Assembly: GCF_000820185.1 (NCBI RefSeq)
Contig: NZ_CDCA01000019.1
Coordinates: forward strand, 62,001 to 126,000
Direction: 5' to 3'
Source: Aeromonas tecta
Lineage (GTDB): Bacteria; Pseudomonadota; Gammaproteobacteria; Enterobacterales; Aeromonadaceae
Length of the DNA stretch: 64,000 nt
Of this stretch, positions 38,920-47,881 are shown piece by piece. A program made the translations under genes and the position numbers. Numbering within the stretch: position 1 is the first letter of the stretch; each line of letters starts with the position of its first letter. Under the pieces are notes generated by a model, which saw only the letters and a list, made by a program, of their open reading frames with translations, had not been told where the DNA came from and made no database searches.

Positions 38920-39561
38920 ATGTTCACCAGCCTGTTTCTGACCATAGGTCTCATCCACCTGATCGCCCTGGCGAGCCCGGGGCCCGACTTCGCGCTGATC
39001 CTGCGCACCAGCTTGCACAGACCCACCGCCCTCGGCGCGGCGCTTGGCATAGCGCTGGCGATCTTGCTGCACGCCACCTTGAGCCTCACCGGCATCAGCC
39101 TGCTCATCGCCAGCCAACCCTGGCTGTTTATGGTGGTGAAGATAGTGGGCGCCCTCTATCTGGGCTGGCTCGGTTGGGGGGCACTCAAGGGCGCCTGGCA
39201 GGGCGCTGCGGGGCAGGCTTTCAAGGCGGGCGGAGAGCGTCAGGGCTGGCGCAAAGGCATCAAGAGCGGGCTTGCCACCAATCTGCTCAACCCCAAGGCG
39301 CTGCTGTTTTTCATGGGATTGCTGGCGGCCATGGTGACCCCGCAGGTGGATGGCCTGACCCGAGGCCTGCTGATCCTGGAGCTGTTCCTGCTGTCATTGG
39401 CCTGGTTCGGGCTGCTGGCCTGGAGCCTCTCCACCCCGAAAGCTCAGGGGCTACTCAGCCGGGTGCAACGGCCGCTCAACCTGGTCACCGGCCTGCTATT
39501 TGGCGCCGTCAGTCTCTCCATCCTGGCCGAGCTGGCCGTCGAGGCAAGCGCCTATGTCTGA
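38920..39561 (+). CDS. LysE/RhtB family amino-acid exporter
   Basis: This 213-aa inner-membrane protein has six hydrophobic helices and the LysE-family signature ALASPGPDFALILRTSL near the N-terminus. LGWLGWGALKGA and GLATNLLNPKALLFF follow. It exports amino acids or analogues, substrate unknown. It probably belongs with the upstream AraC-type regulator. Confidence 0.92.
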   Translation: MFTSLFLTIGLIHLIALASPGPDFALILRTSLHRPTALGAALGIALAILLHATLSLTGISLLIASQPWLFMVVKIVGALYLGWLGWGALKGAWQGAAGQAFKAGGERQGWRKGIKSGLATNLLNPKALLFFMGLLAAMVTPQVDGLTRGLLILELFLLSLAWFGLLAWSLSTPKAQGLLSRVQRPLNLVTGLLFGAVSLSILAELAVEASAYV

Positions 39562-39671
39562 GGCTCTGATCGGGCCCTGACAGCGAGATTACCCCCGAGC
39601 AAGCTGGTGTCGGACTCATTGTGGGATTAGGATGCACGCCTTCACCACAATAACGTTATGGACGTATCGGC

Positions 39672-40781
39672 ATGACTCGACAATGGTCGCTCCCCATCGT
39701 GGCTCTCGCGGGGGGAGCTTTATTTTGGCTCGGCAGCAGCTTCGGCATGAAATGGGCCCTGATGGCCCTCATCGGATTTGGCTTCGGCTTCACCCTCTCC
39801 TTCAGTCGCTTCGGCATCGTCTTCGGTTGGCGCGAGATGCTGACCAAGCGCAACAGCTACTATGTGCGAATTCACCTGCTTACCATCGCCATCGAAATTC
39901 TGCTGTTCACCTGCTTCCTCTCCTTCACTCACGCCCTGTTTGGCGATGCCATGGTGGGCAACGTCATGGCCATCGGCGTGCCCTTCATCGTCGGCGCCTT
40001 CCTGTTTGGCATCGGCATGCAGCTGGCGGGGGTCTGCGCCACCGGTACCCTCTACTGCTGCGGCGAGGGGCAGCCCCGCTTCTGGCTGGTGCTGCTCTGC
40101 TACGGCATCGGCACCCTGATCAGCAACCAGTTCAGGCCCACCCTGGACGCCACCTTCTCCAGCCAGGTGGTATTGGCCAAGGATCTGACCGGCAATATCT
40201 GGAGCGGCATGCTGCTGAACCTGGCGCTGGTCGCCGTGCTGTTCATGCTGTTTCGCAGGAGCGAGTTGAAGCGCACCGGTGAGCTCAAGCCCATCTTCAG
40301 CGGTGGCAATCTGTTCTGGCGCGATGGCCGCTTCACCGTGCTGACCGGCGGCATCCTCATCGCCCTGCTCAACTCCGCCGTGGTCGCACTGCACGGCTCG
40401 GCCTGGACCATCACCGGGGCCGTTTATGACATGGCGCTGCGCGGCGCCTCTGTGTTCGGCCTGTTTGAAGGTAATCCCAAGCTGGCCCAGCCGCTGTTCA
40501 TCAACCCCATGGTCGGCATGTTCTGGCTCGGGATCCTGGGGGCCATGCTCGCGCGCTGCCTCAGCGGGGGCGGCAACTTCGCCCCGATGCGGCTCGGCAA
40601 CAGCCTGGCATCCATCATCGGCGGCCTGCTGATGGGCATGGGCGCCATGTACAGCGCCTGCAACCTCGGCGGCTTCTTCGATGGCACCGCGTCCGGCAGC
40701 CTGCACGGCTGGGTCTGGATGCTGATGGCGCTGGGCGGCAGCCTGATCGGCATCCGTCTGCGGCCGTTGTTCAAGCTCTGA
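39672..40781 (+). CDS. YeeE/YedE family sulfur-compound transporter
   Basis: This 369-aa inner-membrane protein has two sulphur-transport (DUF395) repeats. The key cysteine motifs are GVCATGTLYCCGEG and YSACNLGGFFDGTASGS, with SFSRFG in the first repeat. Relatives such as TsuA/YeeE take up thiosulfate through a chain of conserved cysteines. No TusA-like (YeeD) partner is next to it. A strong terminator follows. Confidence 0.9.
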   Translation: MTRQWSLPIVALAGGALFWLGSSFGMKWALMALIGFGFGFTLSFSRFGIVFGWREMLTKRNSYYVRIHLLTIAIEILLFTCFLSFTHALFGDAMVGNVMAIGVPFIVGAFLFGIGMQLAGVCATGTLYCCGEGQPRFWLVLLCYGIGTLISNQFRPTLDATFSSQVVLAKDLTGNIWSGMLLNLALVAVLFMLFRRSELKRTGELKPIFSGGNLFWRDGRFTVLTGGILIALLNSAVVALHGSAWTITGAVYDMALRGASVFGLFEGNPKLAQPLFINPMVGMFWLGILGAMLARCLSGGGNFAPMRLGNSLASIIGGLLMGMGAMYSACNLGGFFDGTASGSLHGWVWMLMALGGSLIGIRLRPLFKL

Positions 40782-40789
40782 TACAACAA

Positions 40790-40821
40790 CGGGATGACGC
40801 CCGCTACCCGGCGTCATCCCG
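40790..40821. terminator. Terminator after the YeeE/YedE gene
   Basis: CGGGATGACGCC / GGCGTCATCCCG is a perfect 12-bp stem with an 8-nt loop, between convergent genes. The T-run is poor. Confidence 0.75.
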
Positions 40822-40873
40822 CACTGTTTCGGCAGCAAGACATCTCCCTCCTGCTCCTTTCCCCTTTTATCCC

Positions 40874-41494
40874 TTAGCCGAGTGCCCTGATCAGCAGCAA
40901 CAGCGCGAAGCCGCTGAACATCAGTGCCGACATCCGGTTGATCCCTCTGGCGAAACGCTCGCCATAGCCCTGCAAGCCCACCCAACGAAACACCAGGCAG
41001 TAACCGCCGTGCACCACCAGCACCACGGCGCTGAAGGTCAGCGCCAACAGCATGCACTGGCCAAGCGCACCCTGGCGAAAGTCGATAAATTGGGGAAACA
41101 GGCTGGTGAAGAAGATGATCGCCTTGGGATTGAGCAGGCTGATGAGCGCCCCCTTGAGGAAGCTGCGGCCGCAGTCCCGATCGCTTGGCGTGCTTATCAG
41201 CGGGCTGACCGCGCGCTGGCGCCAGGAGTTCACCCCGAGATAGAGCAGGTAGAGGGCGCCCCCCAGGGTCAGGATCTGCTGACCCGCGGCCAGCCAGTGG
41301 GTAAACCAGAGCACCGCCAGCGAGGCCAGGGTCGCCACCAGCAGGATCCCGACCGCCACCCCGATGAAGCCGGCGATAGCATGGCGGGTTCCCCGGGTCA
41401 GGGTGTTGCCTATGGTGTAGATCACCGCCGGGCCGGGGCTGAGCACGGTGCCGATGGCGAGTAGCAGGTAGAGGGCGTAATAGTCGAGGCTCAT
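40874..41494 (-). CDS. LysE/RhtB family exporter, second copy
   Basis: This 206-aa six-helix membrane protein has the motif AIGTVLSPGPAVIYTIGNTL and LISLLNPKAIIFFTSLFPQF. It is divergent from a LysR regulator by about 98 bp, which suggests that regulator controls it. The ATG at 41494 (MSLDYYALYLLL) is chosen; an in-frame ATG at 41506 would add MECP. Confidence 0.91.
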   Translation of the reverse strand: MSLDYYALYLLLAIGTVLSPGPAVIYTIGNTLTRGTRHAIAGFIGVAVGILLVATLASLAVLWFTHWLAAGQQILTLGGALYLLYLGVNSWRQRAVSPLISTPSDRDCGRSFLKGALISLLNPKAIIFFTSLFPQFIDFRQGALGQCMLLALTFSAVVLVVHGGYCLVFRWVGLQGYGERFARGINRMSALMFSGFALLLLIRALG

Positions 41495-41591
41495 GGGGCA
41501 TTCCATCTTCGTTTGATGCCGCCCAGTATATTGACAGCCGCTTCGCCAGCCAGACATAGTGGCGCTCGGCTTTATAAACCAGGAGTTTAGA

Positions 41592-42488
41592 GTGGATCGC
41601 CTGACCGCCATCGAGATCTTCGTCGAAGTCGCCCGCGCGGGCAGCTTCAGTGCCGTGGCGGAGCGATTCGAGATGACGCCGGCCATGATCGGCAAATACA
41701 TCAAATGGCTGGAGGCCCGCGTCGGCTCCCGCCTGCTCAACCGCAACACCCGCCGCCAGAGCCTGACCGAGGCGGGCAGGGAGTACCTCGGCGGTTGCCA
41801 GCACCTGCTGCAACACTATCGGGAGCTGGAGCAAAACACCCTGGCCCACACCGGCCAGGCAGCGGGCAAGATCCGCATCAATGCCCCCATCACCTTCGGC
41901 AGCCTGCGGCTGACTCCCTTGTTGTGCGACTTCATGGCGTGCTATCCGCAGATCCGCATCGAGCTGGATCTCTGCGATCGGCTGGTCGATGTGATTGGCG
42001 ATGGCTTCGACCTCATCTTCCGGGTCGGCACCCCCAAGGATGCCGCCTACATCGCCCGCCCGCTGGCCAGCTCGGGCTCGGTGTTCTGCGCCTCGCCGCA
42101 CTATTTGCAGCGCCACGGCACCCCGCTGGCGCTGGCGGATCTGGCCCGTCACCGCTGCCTGGGTTTCAGCCCCTGGCTGACACAATCCAGCCTGGCCCAG
42201 GCGTTTCCCCTCGAACACCTGCATCTGTGGGACAGCCAGTTCATCAGCAATAACGGCAGTGCCCTCAAGGTGGCCGCACTGCATCATGCGGGCATAGTGC
42301 TGCAGCCGCGCGCCCTGCTGATCGACGAACTCAAAAGTGGCGCCCTGCTGGAGATACTGCCGGATGCCCTGCCCGCCCCGCGCCCGGTCAACATGCTCTA
42401 CCCGGCCAGGGAGCCGATGCCGCTGCGGTTACGGCTGCTGATCGACTATCTCAGCGAACACCGCCACCAGCTGGATCTGCCCGCCTGA
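41592..42488 (+). CDS. LysR-family regulator divergent from a LysE exporter
   Basis: This 298-aa LTTR starts MDRLTAIEIFVEVARAGSFSAVAERFEMTPAMIGKYIKWLEARVG. It starts at GTG 41592 with AGGAG six bases upstream. The C-terminal substrate-binding domain is of the CrgA/AaeR group (IRINAPITFGSLRLTPLL). It probably regulates the divergent exporter. Confidence 0.92.
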   Translation: MDRLTAIEIFVEVARAGSFSAVAERFEMTPAMIGKYIKWLEARVGSRLLNRNTRRQSLTEAGREYLGGCQHLLQHYRELEQNTLAHTGQAAGKIRINAPITFGSLRLTPLLCDFMACYPQIRIELDLCDRLVDVIGDGFDLIFRVGTPKDAAYIARPLASSGSVFCASPHYLQRHGTPLALADLARHRCLGFSPWLTQSSLAQAFPLEHLHLWDSQFISNNGSALKVAALHHAGIVLQPRALLIDELKSGALLEILPDALPAPRPVNMLYPAREPMPLRLRLLIDYLSEHRHQLDLPA

Positions 42489-42654
42489 GCGGCTTGTTTA
42501 CCATGCGATTCGCTCCGCCCGGCTAATCCCTCTCTCGCAGCTTCCCCCATCACGTTCATCGCGACGCTTGCCATGGCGTGAAGGCACCGCCCCGGGGGCG
42601 ACCCGCCCTGAAATCAGCATCAACGGCACACAAGAAGGGGCCATCTCGGCCCAG

Positions 42655-43323
42655 TCACTCCCCACGCTGTTTCACCCTTCTCAGATAGACATAGCCCTCG
42701 CCGGGGCTGCCCCAACGTTGATGGGCCTCGGTGTCGTAGGCCCTGTCCAGCAGCCTGACGCTGTTGGGGCCAATCCAGAGATATTGCACCAGGGTGCTGG
42801 CGCCGCCGAAGTCGGTGGAGCAGCTGCCGACCTGACTGTGGCCCGCGTATTCCCCCGAGGGTTGGCGGGTCAGCCAGATCTCGCAGCCCTGACGCAGGGA
42901 GAGTTGTTGCGGGGTGAGGGTGTCGAGCAGCTCGGGCTTGCGCCAGGCGCCGGCGAAGTCGATGGCTCTGGGCATAGTCAGCTCGGCCATCAGGATGCGG
43001 CCATCCGGCACCGGGGAGAAGCGGTAGATGCGCTGGCGAAACGGCCGCACCGCCCGCTCGGTCAGGAACTGCTCGGCATAGACCCAGCGATAGCCATCGT
43101 AACCGGGCCAGATCTCCACCAGTCGCAGCTCGGCACTGGTGAAGCGCTTGTCGTAACTGGCCTGCTCCTGGCTGGAGAACTCGCCGGTAAACCAGGAGAG
43201 CAGCGGCTCCATGCTGGACTGGTGTACCAGCGAAGTGGCCGGCGGCGTCACAAAGGGGGTTGGCGCCGCCCACACCAGGCAGGCGTAAAACAACCCAAGC
43301 AGGGCCGCCATCAGCTTTATCAT
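42655..43323 (-). CDS. CpcT/CpeT family chromophore lyase-like protein
   Basis: This 222-aa protein has a signal peptide (MIKLMAALLGLFYACLVWA), so it is exported, followed by a domain with the CpcT/CpeT pattern (LLSWFTGEFSSQEQA, YRWVYAEQFL, YRFSPV...MPRAIDFAGAWRKPELLDTL, GCEIWLTRQPSGEYAGHSQVGSCSTDFGGAS). In cyanobacteria this family attaches bilins to phycobiliproteins. This bacterium should have none, so the role differs. The ATG at 43323 has AAGGA at good spacing. Confidence 0.8.
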   Translation of the reverse strand: MIKLMAALLGLFYACLVWAAPTPFVTPPATSLVHQSSMEPLLSWFTGEFSSQEQASYDKRFTSAELRLVEIWPGYDGYRWVYAEQFLTERAVRPFRQRIYRFSPVPDGRILMAELTMPRAIDFAGAWRKPELLDTLTPQQLSLRQGCEIWLTRQPSGEYAGHSQVGSCSTDFGGASTLVQYLWIGPNSVRLLDRAYDTEAHQRWGSPGEGYVYLRRVKQRGE

Positions 43324-43450
43324 CGAATCCTTCCGAGTCGCTTGCATGGCGGCGATTATATGAGCGAACGACGGCAATAACCTCTACCTTGATCAACTCC
43401 TTCAAAATCCGATGAAAAATCACTGCGTTAGCGAACAACTACGACGCAGG

Positions 43451-44038
43451 TCAGATCAGCATCCGAGCCGCGCAATACACCAGCAGGGCCGCCAGCGTCA
43501 GGTTCACGAGACGACCGTGGCGCTGAAACAGGGGCTGCAGCAGATGACCCGCCAGCGCCCAGCAGAGGTTTCCCAACGTGCCGATCAGCGCCAGCAGCAG
43601 GCTCACGCCCAACACCCAGACCAGTTCAGTGGTGTGAGGCAGCACGAAGGTGGAAAGCGCCGTGATGCCGTAGAGGATGATCTTCACGTTCACGAACTGC
43701 AGCCAGAAGCTGGTCCAAAAATCCGGCAAGGCCCCATCGGCGCGGGATAGCGTCGTGTCGCTGGTCGCTATACGCCAGGCCAGCCAGAGCACGTAGGCCG
43801 CCCCGGCCCAGCTGAGCCAGCCGACCAGCATGGGCGAGAGACTGATCAGGGTGAAGGTGAACAGGGCACACAGCAGCATGATCAGCAGAAAGCCCGCACT
43901 CATGCCCGCCAGCACCCGGCCGCTGCGGCGCAGGCCATGCTGGTTGGCGGCGCTCAGGGCCAGGATGTTATTCGGTCCCGGCGTCATGGCCGTGATCAGG
44001 GTGTAGGTTAAAAATGCGCTGACAAGGGTCGAGGTCAT
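43451..44038 (-). CDS. eamB: Cysteine/O-acetylserine exporter EamB-like (LysE family)
   Basis: This 195-aa membrane protein is strikingly similar to E. coli EamB (YfiK): TYTLITAMTPGPNNILALS, RVLAGMSAGFL, LSWAGAAYVLWLAWRIATS and LQFVNVKIILYGITALSTFVLP. It likely exports cysteine or O-acetylserine. It is divergent from a LysR regulator over 105 bp, the typical arrangement for control. Confidence 0.92.
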   Translation of the reverse strand: MTSTLVSAFLTYTLITAMTPGPNNILALSAANQHGLRRSGRVLAGMSAGFLLIMLLCALFTFTLISLSPMLVGWLSWAGAAYVLWLAWRIATSDTTLSRADGALPDFWTSFWLQFVNVKIILYGITALSTFVLPHTTELVWVLGVSLLLALIGTLGNLCWALAGHLLQPLFQRHGRLVNLTLAALLVYCAARMLI

Positions 44039-44143
44039 GGTGTTTCTCCGAATGGGAGTGACACCTTAGCGTCTCTACTAGCATCAAAAAATCGAATGTT
44101 TTAGCATCATGACTTCAACACTTCCGATGAATTGGAGCACCCC

Positions 44144-45088
44144 ATGGATCTGCGACGCTTTATGACCCTCAAGACGGTGATCGAGGAGGGCTCCTTCGTG
44201 AAGGCATCCCGCAAGCTCTGTTGCACTCAGTCCACGGTGACCTTCCATATCCAGCAGCTGGAGCAGGAGCTTTCGCTGCAATTGTTCGAAAAAATAGGCC
44301 GCCGCATGTGCCTGACCGAGGCAGGGCAGAATATCATGCCGCATGTACACGAACTGATCCGGGTGATGGCGGGTCTGCGTCAGGCGGCGCAACAGGACGC
44401 CGAGCCGAGCGGCGAGCTCAGGGTTGCCATCGGCGAAACCCTGCTGGCCTACAAGATGCCGGCAGTGCTTGAGCGCTTCAAGCAGCGGGCCCCCGGAGTG
44501 CGGCTGTCGCTCCAGTCCCTGAACTGTTACGTCATTCGCGATGCGCTGCTGGCGGGCGAGGCCGATCTCGGCATCTTCTATCGGGTCGGCAACGACGCCG
44601 CCTTGCAGATGGAGAGCTTTGGCGAGCAACCCCTGGTGCTGGTGGCCTCCCCCGCCCTCAGCGGCATCGACTTCACCCGCCCGGATCAACACCTGCCGGT
44701 CAGCTTCATCATCAACGAGCCGCAGTGCATCTTCCGCCAGCTGTTCGAGAGCGCCCTGCGCCAGCGTGGCATCACCCTGGACGGCACCATAGAGCTGTGG
44801 AGCATAGAGAGCATCAAGCGCTGCGTGGCCAGCAACCTCGGCGTCTCCTTCCTGCCCCGCTTCGCCGTCGAGCGGGAGCTGAGTTCGGGTGAGCTGCAGG
44901 AGCTGCCCTTCTCCCCCACGCCCCTCGTCATCACGGCCCTGTGCGCCCACCACGCCGGCAAGTTTGTCAGCCCCGCCATGCGGGTGTTTATGGCGTGCGT
45001 GCAGGAGTGCCTGACAAAGGAGGACCAGCCAGCGGCAAATGCGGCCACTCATGGCGACCAGGACCAGCAACGCCTGACAGCAAGCTGA
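44144..45088 (+). CDS. LysR-family regulator divergent from eamB
   Basis: This 314-aa LTTR has the HTH FVKASRKLCCTQSTVTFHIQQLEQEL at residues ~19-44 and a periplasmic-binding-like effector domain. The start at ATG 44144 (MDLRRFMTLKTV) has TTGGAG upstream. It probably controls the eamB-like exporter. The hydrophilic C-terminal tail (NAATHGDQDQQRLTAS) is unusual. Confidence 0.91.
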   Translation: MDLRRFMTLKTVIEEGSFVKASRKLCCTQSTVTFHIQQLEQELSLQLFEKIGRRMCLTEAGQNIMPHVHELIRVMAGLRQAAQQDAEPSGELRVAIGETLLAYKMPAVLERFKQRAPGVRLSLQSLNCYVIRDALLAGEADLGIFYRVGNDAALQMESFGEQPLVLVASPALSGIDFTRPDQHLPVSFIINEPQCIFRQLFESALRQRGITLDGTIELWSIESIKRCVASNLGVSFLPRFAVERELSSGELQELPFSPTPLVITALCAHHAGKFVSPAMRVFMACVQECLTKEDQPAANAATHGDQDQQRLTAS

Positions 45089-45181
45089 CCCCGTCATAGG
45101 GAGCGCCACGACTCCCTCCTCCCGGTTGTCCTTCCCCCGAGCGACTATCCTTGCTGCGACACCACCGAGAAGGAACCCAAT

Positions 45182-45631
45182 ATGAGCACAGGAACAGTGA
45201 CGCTGCATCGCGTCCTCAAGGCCCCGCCGCTGCGGGTCTATCGCGCCTTTATCGAGGGGGAGGCACTCGCCAAGTGGCTGCCGCCCCATGGCTTCACCTG
45301 CAAGGTGGCAGAGCTGGACGCCAGGGTCGGCGGTCGCTTTCGGATGGCGTTCTCGAACTTCGGCACCGGCCACACCCACTCCTTTGGCGGCGAGTATCAG
45401 GAGCTGGAGCCGGGCAAGCGCATTCGCTACACCGACCGTTTCGATGACCCCAACCTGCCGGGGGAGATGCGGGTCACCATCACCTTGACCAAGGTGCTGT
45501 GCGGCACCGAGCTCGCCATCGAACAGGCAGGGATCCCGGCGGTTATCCCGGTGGAGATGTGCTACCTCGGCTGGCAGGAGTCCCTGACCCAGCTCGCCGC
45601 CCTGGTGGAACCGGAGATCCCGAGCGAATAA
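45182..45631 (+). CDS. SRPBCC (AHSA1-type) domain protein
   Basis: This 149-aa soluble protein has the Bet v1/AHSA1 fold pattern: RVLKAPPLRVYRAFIEGEALAKWLPP, VGGRFRMAF, EYQELEPGKRIRYTDRF and the final helix MCYLGWQESLTQLAALVEP. Such proteins bind hydrophobic ligands; the ligand here is unknown. Confidence 0.9.
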   Translation: MSTGTVTLHRVLKAPPLRVYRAFIEGEALAKWLPPHGFTCKVAELDARVGGRFRMAFSNFGTGHTHSFGGEYQELEPGKRIRYTDRFDDPNLPGEMRVTITLTKVLCGTELAIEQAGIPAVIPVEMCYLGWQESLTQLAALVEPEIPSE

Positions 45632-45821
45632 TGGGGCACAGTTCCCGGATCGGGTTGCGGCTCTTCGATCCCTTCTCCCCTTACTTTTCAAATAAGCAGG
45701 AGCAGGGTTGGGGATGAGGGATGGGAACATTCATGATCTTGGCGGCGCTTGCCGAGTCACCGGCAAGGGGCCATCTCTCCCAAAGGGAGAAGAAACAACC
45801 ATCGACGCTCCCCCAAAATGC

Positions 45822-45850
45822 AGAGAGCCTGCCAAACTGGCAGGCTCTCT
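45822..45850. terminator. Hairpin terminator, AGAGAGCCTGCCA / TGGCAGGCTCTCT
   Basis: A 13-bp perfect stem with a 3-nt loop is followed by TCGTTTCG. It likely ends the SRPBCC transcript. Confidence 0.75.
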
Positions 45851-45874
45851 TCGTTTCGACAGACCGCGACTTAC

Positions 45875-46015
45875 AACCTATCCCAATAGGCGTCATTGTC
45901 GAAGGCAGTTTGGACACAGCCAGCGCGCAGAAACCGGAGCGTACTGGAGTACGTGAGGATTTCGAGCACTGCCTGGGTTCAAAATGGCGAGTTAAATAGC
46001 CAAATGGGATGGGTT
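45875..46015. repeat. ERIC-like intergenic palindromic element
   Basis: It is about 141 bp with imperfect 17-bp terminal inverted repeats, AACCTATCCCAATAGGC and GCCAAATGGGATGGGTT. The central core GGAGCGTACTGGAGTACGTGA resembles the ERIC core (GGAGCTTAC...GTAAGTGA), followed by an inner GAGCA. It ends 1 bp from the DUF1993 stop codon, so it is transcribed in that gene's 3' end. Confidence 0.65.
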
Positions 46016-46016
46016 C

Positions 46017-46517
46017 TTATTGCAGGTTCAGGCCACCCAAGTAATCCCCCTTGCCGAGGTTGACCCCGGCCTGACGCAGCAGGGCATAGGCCATGGTCAG
46101 GTGGAAGTAGAAGTTAGGGATACCGTACTCATGCACGCAGGTATGACCATCCATGCCCTTGCCACCGGCCCAGTAGGGATAGTAGTGGCTGCTCGCATAC
46201 TGGCTGAAATCGGCCTCCAGCTTGCTTTGCAGATAGGCGATGGTCTTGCCGATATGGGCGCGCAGATCCGCCATGGTCTTGGGGTCATCCCCGAGCACAG
46301 GCGGCTCGCTGTGGCTGGCGGTAGCGACCACGGCGCGGGCGCTGTCGCAGCAGATCAACACCTGCTTGGAGAAGGGCAGCATGTCGACGATGAGACGCTC
46401 ATTGACGAAGTTCTCCACGTTGAACTTCTTCCCTTCGGCGTGGGCCTCGGCCTTGGCCAGGCACTGGTCGAGGTTGGTCAGCATCTTGATAAACTGGGCG
46501 GCGATATCACGATTCAT
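46017..46517 (-). CDS. DUF1993 family protein
   Basis: This 166-aa all-helical protein of the DinB-like DUF1993 family has typical segments MNRDIAAQFIKMLTNLDQCLAKAEAHAEGK, RLIVDMLPFSKQVLICCDSARA and FYFHLTMAYALLRQAGVNLGKGDYLG. Function unknown. The ATG at 46517 gives the family start. Its stop codon directly borders the ERIC-like repeat. Confidence 0.88.
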   Translation of the reverse strand: MNRDIAAQFIKMLTNLDQCLAKAEAHAEGKKFNVENFVNERLIVDMLPFSKQVLICCDSARAVVATASHSEPPVLGDDPKTMADLRAHIGKTIAYLQSKLEADFSQYASSHYYPYWAGGKGMDGHTCVHEYGIPNFYFHLTMAYALLRQAGVNLGKGDYLGGLNLQ

Positions 46518-46803
46518 AATGCACTCTCGGTTGGTTGAAGGCAGTGAAACAAGCGGCATCCACTATAGCGCATCCCCTTTGTGGTTCGAGCCCATGCCGA
46601 TAAAAAGCACAGGCGGCCCCGTTCAAGGCAACAGGATATGGCAAGCCCGCAAGACCCCTGTGACCGACCCGCTCGGGCTTACCCACTGCATGAGTCCCTC
46701 TTCGCCTCTTTTTTGATCTGTGACATACATCACCCTTTTTCAGGGGCGTAGTCTGATCCTGCAACCCGGAGCACCCCGCCGGGAACAACAAAAGGAGACT
46801 GCA

Positions 46804-47001
46804 ATGAAGATCTATGACCGGAACAGAAATGCGCTGCAACTGGGTCAGCGCGTCATGATTGCCGCCACCGGCGCCGTCGATACCCTGAAAGAGGCCCACA
46901 CCGACAATATGACCCCCTACGAGGCGGAGCATGAGAAGTGCGTGCTGCTGGCCAACTCCCGAGAGCGTTACGCGCCCATCGAGTTGATTAGACTAGGCTG
47001 A
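46804..47001 (+). CDS. Small conserved-looking soluble protein, 65 aa
   Basis: The frame from ATG 46804, with a clear AAAGGAG eight bases upstream, encodes MKIYDRNRNALQLGQRVMIA and ends YAPIELIRLG. It looks like a small beta-rich (SH3-like) protein. No family recognised. A hairpin (CCCGGCCGC / GCGGTCGGG with TTTC) follows at about 47039-47072, consistent with a short monocistronic unit. Confidence 0.7.
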   Translation: MKIYDRNRNALQLGQRVMIAATGAVDTLKEAHTDNMTPYEAEHEKCVLLANSRERYAPIELIRLG

Positions 47002-47184
47002 TACCCGGCATTACCTGTCACCCTACTCTTTACAATTCACCCGGCCGCCAAGCCCCATCTGCGGTCGGGTTTCTGATTTCCCCCTCCCCGCTTCTCTCCC
47101 TGTTTTGCCCATGGCTCATTGCATTGGCGTCCCACAGACCCGTGCAGATCAAGCTTTGCCCACGCCTCGTTTCCCCCGTTCTGA

Positions 47185-47697
47185 TTATGACTTGGCCGAC
47201 ATGATGGACGCCCCTGACTGGGTTTCTGGCACAGTCGCCAGCAGCCGCCTGCCGAGATGGCAGATCAGCAGCAGAGGCGGCAACAGAGTGAGCAGCAGCC
47301 AGTGAGTGTGAGGCAGGATAAAAGCCCAGATGATCTCGTGGGGCAGCCAGGTCGAGGCACTGGCCGTCACGAAGGCTGTCTCATAGGCCTGCCATAACCA
47401 AAGCACGGTAAAGAGTGGTGGCAATAGCAGACGGGGTGCCAACAGAAACAGCGGCCAGAAGAGTGCACCCAGCAAGGCGCCAAACTCCAGCATGGGCAGG
47501 GCCAGTTCGGTAAAGGTGCGCCCCTGAAAGTAGCCGCCCCAGTGCAGAGAATCATCCTCCGTCAGCATCGGCCACCAGGAGGCGTACTGGAACAGAGTGA
47601 AGGAGAGCAGAAACAGCAGGCTGGTCAACAGCGCCAGCGTCGCTTTTCGCAAAAAACAGCGCCCCAGCCGGCGCAGTGTCGGCATCAACTTAGACAT
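47185..47697 (-). CDS. Membrane protein of unknown function, 170 aa
   Basis: It starts at ATG 47697 with GGGAG upstream (MSKLMPTLRRLGRCFLRKA). Four hydrophobic helices are visible (about 19-40, 64-88, 92-110 and 118-150). No family recognised. It lies beside the SEV-repeat lipoprotein gene but diverges from it. Confidence 0.75.
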   Translation of the reverse strand: MSKLMPTLRRLGRCFLRKATLALLTSLLFLLSFTLFQYASWWPMLTEDDSLHWGGYFQGRTFTELALPMLEFGALLGALFWPLFLLAPRLLLPPLFTVLWLWQAYETAFVTASASTWLPHEIIWAFILPHTHWLLLTLLPPLLLICHLGRRLLATVPETQSGASIMSAKS

Positions 47698-47881
47698 CAA
47701 TGACTCCCATCTGGTGACGGGGCAGTATGCCGTGGTTCGCCGTACCGTCAAAGCACCGCACCATTCCGGTTAATTGTTGGAATATTGAATCCCGTCACAC
47801 CAACTGCGGTTTGAGTGGTTGCCCGGTAACAAAGCCTCATGCGAACCTTTAAACCCCGCTAGCCCACTAAAACCAAGCACT

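Larger units (their letters stand above)
45632..46016. other. Gap with terminator and ERIC-like element
   Basis: This is 385 bp without genes. The first 190 bp hold nothing recognised. A perfect hairpin at 45822-45850 and an ERIC-like repeat at 45875-46015 fill the rest. Confidence 0.6.

Noticed and set aside
39720-42287. 855-codon open frame antisense to the YeeE/YedE and LysR genes
   Set aside because: Its central part even reads a frame-shifted LysE gene; composition is low-complexity and it overlaps clear genes.
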